Positions 1 to 8,673 of a DNA stretch of 64,000 nucleotides are shown one piece after another. The notes below the pieces were generated by a model, which saw only the letters and a program-made list of their open reading frames with translations, made no database searches and was not told the DNA's origin. Every line of letters starts with the position of its first letter. Position 1 is the first letter of the stretch. Position numbers and translations under genes: made by a program. The stretch comes from Vulcanimicrobiota bacterium (GTDB taxonomy: Bacteria; Vulcanimicrobiota; Vulcanimicrobiia; Vulcanimicrobiales; Vulcanimicrobiaceae), in assembly GCA_027452165.1 (NCBI GenBank), contig DAIDGX010000003.1, positions 124,001-188,000 of the forward strand. Direction: 5' to 3'.

Positions 1-466
1 CGAGGGTGAAGCGGGCGGCAACCTCAGCCACGCGCCCCGCGCCGTTCGTGATGACAACGAATTGAATGATGATCAAAATCAGGAAGATCACGAAGCCGAC
101 GGCGTAGTTGTCGCCAACGACGTGTTGTCCGAAGAAGTCGATCACATGGCCGGCATACCCGTGCAGCAGAATCGCTCGCGTCGCCGTGATGTTCAGTGAA
201 AGGCGGAAGAGCGTGACGATCAGCAGGAGCGTGGGAAAGGCCGAAAACTCGAGGGCGTTCTCCGTGTACAGTGCCGTGCTGATGATGATGAGCGCGAGCC
301 CGATGTTGAGCGTCAGGAGGATGTCAAGCACCCAGGCCGGCACCGCGACGATCATCAGGATGACGAGCATCACCGACGCGCCCGCCACGAGGATCGGCGT
401 CGATGCAGCGAGTCGCTGCGCGACCGAGGTCCCTTGATTCGGCGCGGCCGGAGCCTGGCTAGCCAT
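1..466 (-). CDS. flhA: Flagellar export protein FlhA (N-terminal part, cut by window edge)
   Basis: Integral membrane component of the flagellar type III export gate. The 155 residues visible begin MASQAPAAPNQG and run into hydrophobic helices (ILVAGASVMLVILMIVAVPAW, then ALIIISTALYTENALEF) followed by the FPTLLLIVTLFRLSLNITATR stretch typical of FlhA. The start ATG shares one base with the flhB stop (TAATG), so translation is probably coupled. The cytoplasmic domain lies beyond the window. Family recognition is from sequence pattern and from position after flhB. Confidence 0.95.
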   Translation of the reverse strand, partial: MASQAPAAPNQGTSVAQRLAASTPILVAGASVMLVILMIVAVPAWVLDILLTLNIGLALIIISTALYTENALEFSAFPTLLLIVTLFRLSLNITATRAILLHGYAGHVIDFFGQHVVGDNYAVGFVIFLILIIIQFVVITNGAGRVAEVAARFTL

Positions 467-1530
467 TAAGCGATGGTCTTCCTCTTCAGCTTGTACACGA
501 ACGCGATGACCTGGGCCACCGCCGCGTACAGGTTCGGCGGGACCGCTTGATCGAGTTCGACACGCTCGTACAAGGTTCGTGCAAGCGGCGGGTTCTCGAG
601 GATCGGAATATCGTGCTCGCGCGCGATGTCGCGAATGCGCTTGGCCACGAGGTCGGCGCCCTTGGCGACGACGACCGGCGCATCCATCTTCACCTCGTCC
701 CACTCGAGTGCAACCGCGAAGTGCGTCGGGTTGGTCACGACGACCGTTGCGCGCGGAATCGCGGCCATCATGCGCCGGCGCGCGAACTCGCGCTGGCGCC
801 GCTTGACCGCAGCCTTCGCCTCGGGGTTACCTTCCGACTGCCGCTGCTCGTCCTTCACCTCGTTCTTGGTCATCTTGAGGTTCTCTTCGAGTTGCCAGCG
901 TTCGTAGAAGTAGTCCAAGATGCCGATCACCACGAGCAGCGCGCCGAATTTCCACGCGATCCCGAACACGAGCTCGAACACGATCGCGATGATGCTCGCG
1001 GGAGAGACTTGGCCGAGGAGCACGAAGACGCCCATGTTCGCGCGAATCGAGGTAAAGATGATGATCGAAACCGCAAACAGCTTGAGCACCTGTTTGGCGA
1101 GATTCACCGCGATGCGCTTGGAGAACAGGTTCTGAAATCCGGTCAGCGGGTTGAGTTTGGCGAAGGACGGCTTGAGCGCGTGGCCACTGAAGAGAAAGCC
1201 GAACTGCAACACGTTGGCCACGATGCCGGCGACGAACGCGATCCCGAAGACGATCGCGACCACGAGCGCGAGACCCCACGAGGCCTGCATGAAGAGCACG
1301 CCGACCGAGGTGATCGTCAGGTCGCTATGGTCGGCAACGTGCTGGAAGTAGGCCGCGAGCCCCCGCTCCATCCCGTTCATCATCGAGGCGAAGAGGGCGT
1401 GCAGCGTCAAGACCGTCACGAGGAAGATCACGCTGCCGGCAAGTTCCGAACTGCGTGGAACCTGGCCGCGATCGCGTGCCTCCTCGCGCCGTTTTGGTGT
1501 AGCCCGTTCGGTTTGTTCCGGCTTCGGCAT
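466..1530 (-). CDS. flhB: Flagellar export switch protein FlhB
   Basis: Membrane component of the flagellar export gate that switches substrate class from rod/hook to filament. At 354 residues it has the usual length, with four membrane helices in the first two thirds and the autocleavage motif NPTH at about residues 267-270. The C-terminal domain ends in a Lys/Arg-rich tail. It precedes flhA with a one-base overlap and is separated from fliR by a plus-strand gene (1654-2703), so flhBA probably needs its own promoter between 1531 and 1653; I saw no convincing one. A second gene carrying only the C-terminal FlhB domain lies at 31491-31793. Confidence 0.97.
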   Translation of the reverse strand: MPKPEQTERATPKRREEARDRGQVPRSSELAGSVIFLVTVLTLHALFASMMNGMERGLAAYFQHVADHSDLTITSVGVLFMQASWGLALVVAIVFGIAFVAGIVANVLQFGFLFSGHALKPSFAKLNPLTGFQNLFSKRIAVNLAKQVLKLFAVSIIIFTSIRANMGVFVLLGQVSPASIIAIVFELVFGIAWKFGALLVVIGILDYFYERWQLEENLKMTKNEVKDEQRQSEGNPEAKAAVKRRQREFARRRMMAAIPRATVVVTNPTHFAVALEWDEVKMDAPVVVAKGADLVAKRIRDIAREHDIPILENPPLARTLYERVELDQAVPPNLYAAVAQVIAFVYKLKRKTIA

Positions 1531-1653
1531 CGGCTATTCACTATTTTCGGCGCGTGGCTCGCCTTCCTGAGAAACGGCTTCACGCAAGCTAGCGGGAAGG
1601 CGACGGCGGCCTGCCAATAAGGAGGGCTGACCCGAAAGGAACACCCGTACGAG

Positions 1654-2703
1654 ATGACTGTGAAACGACTGCTCGGCGCGACCGTCGTCCTGATGGCCGC
1701 TGCGTTCTTGGCCGCATGTGGTAACGCGACCCCGATCACGAGCGGAACCCCGACCCCCTCCCCGACCATCACGCCCTTCGTTTCGGCCGAGTATAAGGCC
1801 GCGACCGCAGGTTCCCAGCCCTCGGGCATCAGCCGCGGCAACGACGGCGGCGTCTGGTTCACCGAACCCGCCGTCGATAAGATCGGCCACATCGCCACCG
1901 ACGGCACCGTGAGCGACTTCGGCGTCACCACCCCCAACGCGGACCCGATGGGGATTACCATCGGCGCCGACACGCAGATGTGGTTCACCGAGCCCGGCGC
2001 CGGCAAGGTTGCCCGCGTCGCGGGCGTCGGCGGCGTTATCGATGAGTTCACGCTGCCCACCGCCGGCGCGCAACCGACCGGTATCACCACCGGCCCCGAC
2101 GGCGCAATGTGGATTACCGACCCCGGCCTCGACCGGCTCTGGCGCATCACCACGAGCGGAGCTTGCTCGTACTACCAGCTGACGGCGGGGGCCAAACCCA
2201 CGTCGATTGCAGCCGGCCCCGACGGCCAAGTCTGGTTCGTTGAATCGGGTCTCAATAAGGTCGGCGCAATACCGGCGGCACAGGCCGTCGCATCGGTACC
2301 GCCCGCCTGCCCGCAGGGTCCGTCGCCAACCGAGTACGGTGGCTTCACGGCCAACGCCGGACTCGGCGTCATCGCGGCTGGCCCCGATTCGGCCATGTGG
2401 GTCACCGAGACGAACCTCGGGAAGCTCGCGCGCGTGCTCACCAACGGGACCGTGGCGCAAGAGATCGCGCTCAAGGGCGTGAGCGCCCCCTACGGCCTCG
2501 TGCTCGGCGCCGACCAGAACTTCTACATTGGCGACGGTACCGACGACGTGATCGCGCAGTACAATCCGCAGAGCGGCGCCATCGACGTCGTCTCCCCACT
2601 CACCAAACCGGCTGGGATCGACCAACTCGCACTCGGCCCGGATAGCGAGATATACTTCACCGAGAAAACGGCAAACCAAGTAGGACAGTACCGCTACTTC
2701 TAG
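1654..2703 (+). CDS. Secreted lipoprotein with Vgb-like (streptogramin lyase type) beta-propeller
   Basis: A 349-residue protein starting with a lipoprotein signal peptide (basic MTVKR, hydrophobic run, lipobox LAACG near residue 22), then a Pro/Thr linker and about six repeats of the pattern GPDG-x-x-WFTE-x-x-x-x-K(I/V)G. That repeat is typical of the virginiamycin B lyase/SMP-30-like propeller superfamily. Function is unknown: most members are not proven lyases, and I cannot confirm the His/Glu active residues. It lies on the plus strand inside the otherwise minus-strand flagellar cluster, between flhB and fliR, and ends at a strong hairpin. It looks like an independent insertion. Confidence 0.8.
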   Translation: MTVKRLLGATVVLMAAAFLAACGNATPITSGTPTPSPTITPFVSAEYKAATAGSQPSGISRGNDGGVWFTEPAVDKIGHIATDGTVSDFGVTTPNADPMGITIGADTQMWFTEPGAGKVARVAGVGGVIDEFTLPTAGAQPTGITTGPDGAMWITDPGLDRLWRITTSGACSYYQLTAGAKPTSIAAGPDGQVWFVESGLNKVGAIPAAQAVASVPPACPQGPSPTEYGGFTANAGLGVIAAGPDSAMWVTETNLGKLARVLTNGTVAQEIALKGVSAPYGLVLGADQNFYIGDGTDDVIAQYNPQSGAIDVVSPLTKPAGIDQLALGPDSEIYFTEKTANQVGQYRYF

Positions 2704-2727
2704 CGCCCACCCAAGACACGCAAACAC

Positions 2728-2755
2728 GGGGCCGCGGCAGATGCCGCGGCCCCTT
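2728..2755. terminator. Strong hairpin between the convergent lipoprotein gene and fliR
   Basis: Perfect 11-bp stem (2728-2738 with 2743-2753), loop AGAT, followed on the plus strand by TTCATGTTGTT. It lies 24 bases after the lipoprotein stop and just beyond the fliR stop, so it can serve both converging transcripts. The T tract is weak. Confidence 0.65.
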
Positions 2756-2762
2756 CATGTTG

Positions 2763-3545
2763 TTACGGCCCGCGCATCCCGCGCATCACCGCGTCCATCT
2801 GCGTTGAGATCGTGGTGAAGAGTTCCGGACCGACCGTCCCAATGAGTTGGATGCTCGCCGCCATCACGAGCAACCCGACGCCGATCTGAATCGGCAGCCC
2901 GATCACGAAGACGTTCATCTGCGGGGCAACGCGCGCCATGAACGCCATCATAACGTTGGTGAGAAAGAGCGCGATCACGATCGGTGCCGAGATCTTGAAG
3001 ACGACGAGAAACGCCTCGGTAAAGAACAGCACCACGTTGCCTGCGACGCTCGGATCGAGCGTGATATATGGCAACGGCACCAAATGAAACGAACCCGCGA
3101 TCCCCTCGAGCAACAGAAAGTGCGCGTTGGTCGTCAGAAAGATGAGCGTCGCGATCGCCAGTTGGAATTCGCCGATGATCGTGACGCTCTGTTGCGTCGT
3201 CGGGTTGATCACGTTGGCCACCGCAAAGCCGATCTGCAGGTCGATCAACTCGCCCGCGAACTGCACGCCTGCAAAGACGAGCGCCGCAACGAAGCCCACG
3301 ATCAATCCCAGCACGATCTGACTTGCGGCGCCAAGCGCAAGCCCGTACAGATCGCCCGAGAGATGCACGGTCGGCACCAAGCGATAGAGCAGAAACGAGA
3401 TGATAAGGCCGAAGCCCAAGCGTACGAGCGACGGAATCTGCGGTGCGGAGAAGACCGGAAAGACGAAGAGCATGGTGCTAACGCGCAAAAAGACGAGCAG
3501 GAACGTCTCAAATTGCGCGGCGGTGACCCCAAACAGATCGACCAT
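2763..3545 (-). CDS. fliR: Flagellar export gate protein FliR
   Basis: A 260-residue integral membrane protein starting MVDLFGVTAAQFETF and rich in hydrophobic helices, with the FliR-type stretch around FPVFSAPQIPSLVRLG and a C-terminal helix near IQIGVGLLVMAASIQ. It forms the export gate with FliP and FliQ. It is the last minus-strand gene before the lipoprotein insertion; flhB normally follows directly. It lies 14 bases after fliQ. Confidence 0.96.
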   Translation of the reverse strand: MVDLFGVTAAQFETFLLVFLRVSTMLFVFPVFSAPQIPSLVRLGFGLIISFLLYRLVPTVHLSGDLYGLALGAASQIVLGLIVGFVAALVFAGVQFAGELIDLQIGFAVANVINPTTQQSVTIIGEFQLAIATLIFLTTNAHFLLLEGIAGSFHLVPLPYITLDPSVAGNVVLFFTEAFLVVFKISAPIVIALFLTNVMMAFMARVAPQMNVFVIGLPIQIGVGLLVMAASIQLIGTVGPELFTTISTQMDAVMRGMRGP

Positions 3546-3559
3546 GACCCCTCAGGCCG

Positions 3560-3829
3560 TCATTTTACGAAGTTTGGCATACTCGAAAATACCCGGCTGC
3601 AAAAATCCGTCAACAGCGCGAGTATGAACGGCCCGAAGAACAGCAGGGCAAATGCCGAGACGATGATCTTGGGGATGAACGCAAGCGTCGGCTCTTGGAT
3701 TTGCGTGACGGCTTGAAAGATCGAGACCAGAAGGCCGACGACCATGCTCAAGATCAGCACCGGAGCGGCCGCTACCAGCGCGACGAAGATCGCTTCGCGG
3801 CCGATCGAGATCGCGTCGCCGGGCGTCAC
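3560..3829 (-). CDS. fliQ: Flagellar export gate protein FliQ
   Basis: An 89-residue protein with two membrane helices, which is the normal FliQ size, and the conserved VSIFQAVTQIQEPTLAFIPK segment between them. It starts with GTG, and the last four bases of fliP overlap the start (GTGA), indicating translational coupling. It acts with FliP and FliR in the export gate. Confidence 0.96.
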   Translation of the reverse strand: MTPGDAISIGREAIFVALVAAAPVLILSMVVGLLVSIFQAVTQIQEPTLAFIPKIIVSAFALLFFGPFILALLTDFCSRVFSSMPNFVK

Positions 3830-4635
3830 GGGTGAAAGCTCTGGAAGAGCGCGCTCACCGTCAGGTCCCAGCCGTCGATCAGGATGAAGATCAACACCTT
3901 GAACGGTAGCGAGATGATCACGGGCGGAATCATCATCATGCCCATCGAGAGCAGGATGCTTGCCACGACCATATCAATGACGATAAACGGAATGTAGATT
4001 GCGAAGCCGATCTCGAAGGCCGTCTTCAACTCCGAGAGCGTGAAGGCGGGAATCAGCAAATAGGTCGGAACGTCGCTCTGCTTTGCCGGACGCGGCTCTT
4101 TCGAGATCGCGTAGAACAGCATGATGTCCTTCTCGCGCGTCTGTTTGAACATGAATGCGCGTAGCGGCTTTGCGGCCCGGTCCAGCGCCACCGATTGACT
4201 TATCTGATGCTTCAGATACGGCTGCACGGCGTTCGTATTGACGTCGCGGATCACCGGGTTCATGACGAAAAACGTCAAGAGCAGAGCAAGGCCGACGAGC
4301 ACCTGATTCGGCGGCACCTGTTGCGTGCCGACGGCGGTGCGTACGAACGAGAGCACCACGATGATACGCGTGAACGACGTCATCATCACAAGGATCGTCG
4401 GTGCAAGCGCGAGCACGGTAAGCAGCAACAGAATCTGCAGCGCGCCAACCACCTGCTGCGGGTTCTTCGCCGCGCCGACGCCGATCTGCACTTGCGGGAA
4501 CGGCACCGTCGGTGCGCTCGGTGCCGTCTGCGCCGTCGCGATCGCGGGAAGCACCCACAGGAAGAGCACCGCAAGACCGGCGCTTGCGAGGAAGATGCCG
4601 TGTTCGCGTATGAGCCGCGTGAAGAACGCGCGCAT
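3826..4635 (-). CDS. fliP: Flagellar export gate protein FliP
   Basis: A 269-residue protein with a cleavable-looking N-terminal signal (MRAFFTRLIREHGIFL, ending near AIATAQ), then the conserved FliP membrane region around TSFTRIIVVLSFVR and GTQQVPPNQVLVGLALLLTFF and the C-terminal YIPFIVIDMVVASILLSMGM helix. I chose ATG 4635, two bases after the fliO stop, instead of a much longer in-frame opening that would run through all of fliO. It forms the core of the export pore with FliQ and FliR. Confidence 0.96.
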   Translation of the reverse strand: MRAFFTRLIREHGIFLASAGLAVLFLWVLPAIATAQTAPSAPTVPFPQVQIGVGAAKNPQQVVGALQILLLLTVLALAPTILVMMTSFTRIIVVLSFVRTAVGTQQVPPNQVLVGLALLLTFFVMNPVIRDVNTNAVQPYLKHQISQSVALDRAAKPLRAFMFKQTREKDIMLFYAISKEPRPAKQSDVPTYLLIPAFTLSELKTAFEIGFAIYIPFIVIDMVVASILLSMGMMMIPPVIISLPFKVLIFILIDGWDLTVSALFQSFHP

Positions 4636-4637
4636 CG

Positions 4638-4994
4638 TTACGAGCGCCTCCGCAATGCCTTGAACGCCTCGCGCAACGAGGCGCCCTGCGCTCGCGCGAG
4701 CGACCGCTGCTCGGAAAGCCACGCATCGATCTCGTCGGCGGGCAATTCGGCAAGCGTCGATGGGCTCGCGTGCTGACCACCGCCCACGAGCAGGTAGCGC
4801 GAACCCACCTTCACCACATGGAGCGAGCCGTGTTGCGAGAGCATCGTCGATTCGAGCACGCTGATCAGACGCCGGTCCGCCGACGCGATCACGCGGCCAC
4901 GCGCAAAGCCGCGCACCACCACGTACAAGCCGCCGAGCATCAGCGCGACGACGAGCAACGCAACGAAGTAGTTGAACCAAAAGCCCGAGGTCAT
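4638..4994 (-). CDS. fliO: Flagellar assembly protein FliO
   Basis: A 118-residue protein with one N-terminal membrane helix (FNYFVALLVVALMLGGLYVVV) followed by a small cytoplasmic domain with the FliO-like pattern RLISVLESTML-x6-LHVVKVGSRYLLVGGG. FliO assists assembly of the FliP ring. It lies between fliY and fliP as in Bacillota flagellar operons. Sequence conservation in this family is low, so identity rests partly on position. Confidence 0.9.
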   Translation of the reverse strand: MTSGFWFNYFVALLVVALMLGGLYVVVRGFARGRVIASADRRLISVLESTMLSQHGSLHVVKVGSRYLLVGGGQHASPSTLAELPADEIDAWLSEQRSLARAQGASLREAFKALRRRS

Positions 4995-5006
4995 GACGAG
5001 GGGCGC

Positions 5007-5951
5007 CTACTGCGCCTGCGGATTCAACTCGCTGATCTTGACCGCGTATTTGTCGTCCACGACGACCACCTCGCCGCGCGCGATCAAAATGTTGTTGACG
5101 TAGAGATCGATCGGATCGGCCGCAAGCTTGTCGAGCTCGAAGACCGTCCCCGAGGAAAGCGAGACCACCTCACGCAGCGGCATCACGGTCTTGCCGAGCA
5201 CCGCGCTGATCTGCAGCGGAACGTCGTGTACGAGGTCGAGGTTCGCTTGGCCCGGTTGCGCCGCGCGCACTTGGGTCGGCTGCATAGCCGTATAGGCGAC
5301 CGGCTGAGCATTCGGCGGCGGTGCCGAGGGCTTCGCGGGCTTCTTGGCGGCCGGTCTCTCAGCGGCCGGCGCAGGCGTAGGCGCGGGTGCGGGCCCCGGT
5401 GCAGGCTCCGGCGCGGATGCGGCGGGGGCCGCGGCGGCCGAAGGCGAGATTCCGAGCTTCGAGAGCGTGATCGCGGCAAAATCGACGGTAAGACGCGGCA
5501 TCAAACTCTCGCCGAGCATGACCGCGCCCTCGTACGACTCGAAGGGGGGCGGCGGCAGGAGCGTGACGTCGCTGCAGAGCGCGGCATGAACGCCGTCGGC
5601 CGAGGTCCCGATCTCTTTGGCCAGTTGCTCGGCCATCGCGCTTGCGATTTGGGAGACCGTCTCCGAGGCGATCGAGAGTTGCATCGGGCCCATCTCGGTC
5701 ATCTCGTCGCCGCCTCCGAGCATCACCCCGACGATTGCTTGCATATCGCTCTTGGGGAAGCGCACGACCACCTGAGCCCCGAGCGAGGCGATCTCGGCGA
5801 TCGTCACGAGTTCGTCGCCATCGACACGGATCGAGCCGTCGTGATCGTTACGCGCGGCCGGGGTCGCGGTCGCGGGCTGTTCGACCAACCGGCCGAGAAC
5901 GGCGCCGGCCGCGGCCAGCATCGAATCGGCAAGCTGCTGCATCTCGGGCAT
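5007..5951 (-). CDS. fliY: Flagellar switch protein FliY/FliN (CheC-like domain plus SpoA domain)
   Basis: A 314-residue fusion. The first part (to about residue 160) has CheC-like patterns, a Pro/Ala-rich linker of about 60 residues follows, and the last 85 residues form the FliN/SpoA domain (DVPLQISAVLGKTVMPLREV, then LNVNN-like VNNILIARGEVVVVDDKYAVKI). This two-part design is that of FliY in Bacillota rather than the short FliN of enterobacteria. It belongs to the C-ring with FliM and FliG. Whether the CheC-like part still dephosphorylates CheY-P cannot be judged here. Confidence 0.93.
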   Translation of the reverse strand: MPEMQQLADSMLAAAGAVLGRLVEQPATATPAARNDHDGSIRVDGDELVTIAEIASLGAQVVVRFPKSDMQAIVGVMLGGGDEMTEMGPMQLSIASETVSQIASAMAEQLAKEIGTSADGVHAALCSDVTLLPPPPFESYEGAVMLGESLMPRLTVDFAAITLSKLGISPSAAAAPAASAPEPAPGPAPAPTPAPAAERPAAKKPAKPSAPPPNAQPVAYTAMQPTQVRAAQPGQANLDLVHDVPLQISAVLGKTVMPLREVVSLSSGTVFELDKLAADPIDLYVNNILIARGEVVVVDDKYAVKISELNPQAQ

Positions 5952-5954
5952 TGG

Positions 5955-6950
5955 TTATTCGTCCTCGTTCGAAATGACGTGTGCGACTTGCATCGCGAGA
6001 TGATCTTTGTTCACGCCGGGAAAGACCTGGAACTTCTCTTTGTCGTTGACCTTGGCGCTAAACGGCTCGCTCGTGAGCTTATCGAAAACGACAACGTCAC
6101 CCTCGCGCAGGCTCACCAGATCGCGCAGCGAGACCATGGTCCGGCCAAGCTCCACCTCGATATCCACGCCGGCACGTTCTACGTTGCGCGTGAGTTGCGC
6201 GATATCTTCTTCCGTCATCCCGCGGCCGGCGATCACGGTGGGCGACCACTGGAAATCGGTCAGTTGCTGACTGATCGACTGCAGCACCAGGTACGGCAGA
6301 CAGAAGTTCATCACGCCCGCCATATCACCGATCTTCAACTCCATCGACACGTACGCGACGATCTGGTCGAGTGGGATGATACGCGGAATGAACTGCGGGT
6401 TCGAGTCGAGCGCTTCGATCTTGAGCGAGAGCGTGAGCAGGTAGTTCCACGACTCGCGATAGCTGTTGAGCATGCGCGCCATGAATCGCTGCATCAGGGT
6501 CCGCTCGATATCGGTGAGGTCACGCAGCTTGTTCGGAAACCAACCAGGGCCGCCGAGCAGACGATCGATAATCGAGAAGACGAGGTTCAGATCGACCTGC
6601 ACGATGCCGCTACCGGGCAGCGGATCCATCGAGTAGATGGCCAGGATCGACGGGATGCCGATCGATGCGATGAAGTCGCCATAGCTGATCTGCTCGATCG
6701 AAACGATCGTGGCCTCGACGCGAGTGCGTAGATAGACCGAGAGCGAGTTGTTCAGCAGGCGCGTGAAGTTCTCGTGCAGCGTCCGAAGCGTCTGCAACTG
6801 GTTGTTCGTAAACTTGTCGAGCCGCTTGTTGAAGCGAAAATCAAACGACTTGACGCGACGGCCATCGATCGCCTCTTTCGCCGGCCCGCCTTCGGTGCCG
6901 GAGAGCTGATTGATGAGTGCGTCAATTTCCTCTTGCGAAAGACTCGACAT
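5955..6950 (-). CDS. fliM: Flagellar motor switch protein FliM
   Basis: A 331-residue C-ring protein. It starts MSSLSQEEIDALINQL, the short N-terminal CheY-P binding peptide of FliM, followed by the CheC-like middle domain and the C-terminal SpoA domain (VELGRTMVSLRDLVSLREGDVVVFDKL). It stops three bases before fliY starts and lies 9 bases after motB. Length and domain order are normal. Confidence 0.97.
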   Translation of the reverse strand: MSSLSQEEIDALINQLSGTEGGPAKEAIDGRRVKSFDFRFNKRLDKFTNNQLQTLRTLHENFTRLLNNSLSVYLRTRVEATIVSIEQISYGDFIASIGIPSILAIYSMDPLPGSGIVQVDLNLVFSIIDRLLGGPGWFPNKLRDLTDIERTLMQRFMARMLNSYRESWNYLLTLSLKIEALDSNPQFIPRIIPLDQIVAYVSMELKIGDMAGVMNFCLPYLVLQSISQQLTDFQWSPTVIAGRGMTEEDIAQLTRNVERAGVDIEVELGRTMVSLRDLVSLREGDVVVFDKLTSEPFSAKVNDKEKFQVFPGVNKDHLAMQVAHVISNEDE

Positions 6951-6959
6951 ACGAGGGGG

Positions 6960-7730
6960 TTACTGCCCTTTCTCCAGGTCCGCGTCGGCCCCGCCGCGCA
7001 GGAGCACAATATCGACACGCCGGTTTTGCTGCCGTTCTGTGGGGGTGCTGTTGTTGTTGAGCGGCCGGTACTGACCGAATGCTTCGACGCTGATGCGCTT
7101 TCCTGGAATGCCGCCATTATCGGTGAGATAGCGCGCGACGCCTACCGCGCGCGCCGCCGAGAGCTCCCAGTTTGATGGGTAGAGCGCCGTCGAGATCGGC
7201 ACGTTGTCGGTGTATCCCTGGACCGCGATATTGTGCCCGTTGCTCTTGAGCAGCGGCTCGATCGTTCGCAGGACCGCGAGCGTCTGCGGACGCAATTCGG
7301 CGCTTCCGCTATCGTAGTACGACTTATCCGAGAAGAGCGTGATCACGAGACCACGCGCCTCCGAGTGCACCTGAACTTGCTGTTCGAGATGATTCTGCTT
7401 GACGTACTTCTCAAGCTCTTTTTGAATCGCCGGAATGCTCGAGCTTGCTTGAAACGACTGCGAACCGTTTGCGCCGCCGTTGGGAGGCTGATTGATCGAC
7501 CACACGTTGTTGAAACCGCCCGAAACCGACTTTGCAAATGCCTGCACCTTAACGCGGCTGATGGTGGACATAGCGAAAAGGATGATGAAGAGCGCGAGCA
7601 TGAGCGTGATCATATCCGCGTAGGTGAGCAGCCAGCGCATCATGCCCGCCGTCTCGAGCTTCTCCTCGGGCTTCTTGGCTCGGAGGCTCGACTCTGCCGC
7701 GCGTGCCGCGCTCTTGATCGGTTGTGCCAT
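6960..7730 (-). CDS. motB: Flagellar stator protein MotB (OmpA-like peptidoglycan-binding)
   Basis: A 256-residue protein with one membrane helix near residues 30-52 (MMRWLLTYADMITLMLALFIILFAMS). This holds the proton-binding Asp in the TYADM motif. A plug-like linker and a C-terminal OmpA/MotB domain with NWELSAARAVGVARYL and QNRRVDI follow. It pairs with MotA to form the ion-driven stator anchored to peptidoglycan. It lies 14 bases downstream of motA and directly upstream of fliM. Confidence 0.96.
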   Translation of the reverse strand: MAQPIKSAARAAESSLRAKKPEEKLETAGMMRWLLTYADMITLMLALFIILFAMSTISRVKVQAFAKSVSGGFNNVWSINQPPNGGANGSQSFQASSSIPAIQKELEKYVKQNHLEQQVQVHSEARGLVITLFSDKSYYDSGSAELRPQTLAVLRTIEPLLKSNGHNIAVQGYTDNVPISTALYPSNWELSAARAVGVARYLTDNGGIPGKRISVEAFGQYRPLNNNSTPTERQQNRRVDIVLLRGGADADLEKGQ

Positions 7731-7744
7731 TGCTACGATGCCGC

Positions 7745-8587
7745 TTATGCCGACGAGGCCGAGTAGCCGGCCTCACCCGCCATCGCGCCGCCCTCTTCGA
7801 TCTCCGACTCACGATCCTTCGGATCGAGGAACGCGAGAAGCTTCTCTTCAAGCAAACGCGGGTTGTCGCCGGCCTGGATCGCGAGGATGCCCTCGATCAT
7901 GATCTCGCGCACGAGCAGCATCTGCCCGTTGCGCTCCTTGATCTTCGTACCGATCGGCAACCACAGCAAGTTCGCAAACATGATGCCGAAGAAGGTCGCG
8001 ACGAACGCAACGGCGGTCGCGGTACCGATCGAACCGGCGATGTTCGTGCTCTGACTCGCCTCACCCAAACCCTTGAGCATGCCGATCAGGCCGAGCACCG
8101 TGCCGATGATACCGAGCGTCGGCGAGTAGCCGCCGAGACTCATAAAGACTTGTTCGGCCTTCGCGCCCTGCTCTTGTGCGTTGCTGACCTCGGTCTCGAG
8201 GACTTTGCGAATGATCTCGGTGTCGCGCCCGTCGATGACGAGCTGGATGCCTTTGCGCATGAACTCGTCGTCCAGCGCCGCCGCCTCGTTTTCGAGCGCG
8301 AGCAGGCCTTCGCGGCGGGCCTTTTCAGCAAATGAGACGAGCGTCACGATCACATCGCGTTCGTGGTAATTCGGCTCGGAGAAGGCGGTACGAAAACCGC
8401 CGAAAAAGCCGCGCAGGAACGTGCGCAAGGGAAACGAGGTGAGGGTAGCGCCGAGCGATCCGCCGAGGATCAGCACGAACGCATCCCACCGTCCGAAGAA
8501 GATGCGCGGGTCGATACCGCCGACGGCCCCGGCTAGGAAGATGACACCGAATCCCAACACGAGACCCAGTATGGTGGCTAAATCCAA
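7745..8587 (-). CDS. motA: Flagellar stator protein MotA
   Basis: A 280-residue membrane protein with four helices. The first is ATILGLVLGFGVIFLAG, and the paired helices around GGYSPTLGIIGTVLGLIGML and GTATAVAFVATFFGIMFANLLW include the conserved Pro residues of the stator channel. It starts with TTG and has a GGAGAG ribosome site about seven bases upstream. A candidate FliA-type promoter lies 40 to 65 bases upstream. Nothing in the sequence decides between H+ and Na+ as the coupling ion. Confidence 0.95.
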   Translation of the reverse strand: MDLATILGLVLGFGVIFLAGAVGGIDPRIFFGRWDAFVLILGGSLGATLTSFPLRTFLRGFFGGFRTAFSEPNYHERDVIVTLVSFAEKARREGLLALENEAAALDDEFMRKGIQLVIDGRDTEIIRKVLETEVSNAQEQGAKAEQVFMSLGGYSPTLGIIGTVLGLIGMLKGLGEASQSTNIAGSIGTATAVAFVATFFGIMFANLLWLPIGTKIKERNGQMLLVREIMIEGILAIQAGDNPRLLEEKLLAFLDPKDRESEIEEGGAMAGEAGYSASSA

Positions 8588-8627
8588 CGCTCGCTCTCCG
8601 TTTTTGAGTAACCCGCGCCTTTACCGG

Positions 8628-8651
8628 GTATCGGCTGCCGCCGTTTGTTTA
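8628..8651 (-). promoter_or_regulatory. Candidate sigma-28 (FliA) promoter for motA
   Basis: On the minus strand, GCCGATAC (8635-8628) matches seven of eight positions of the FliA/SigD -10 consensus GCCGATAA. A TAAA is present upstream (8651-8648), but the spacing is 12 bases, not the usual 15. It sits in the flbD-motA gap and predicts a leader of about 35 bases. fliA is in this window. The short spacing lowers confidence. Confidence 0.35.
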
Positions 8652-8673
8652 TCAAGTTCCGGTAAGGGTGCCC

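Noticed and set aside
4770-6731. Long plus-strand open frame of 653 codons
   Set aside because: It lies antisense to fliO, fliY and fliM, is Arg/His-rich and repetitive, and matches no family; long shadow frames are expected in GC-rich genes.
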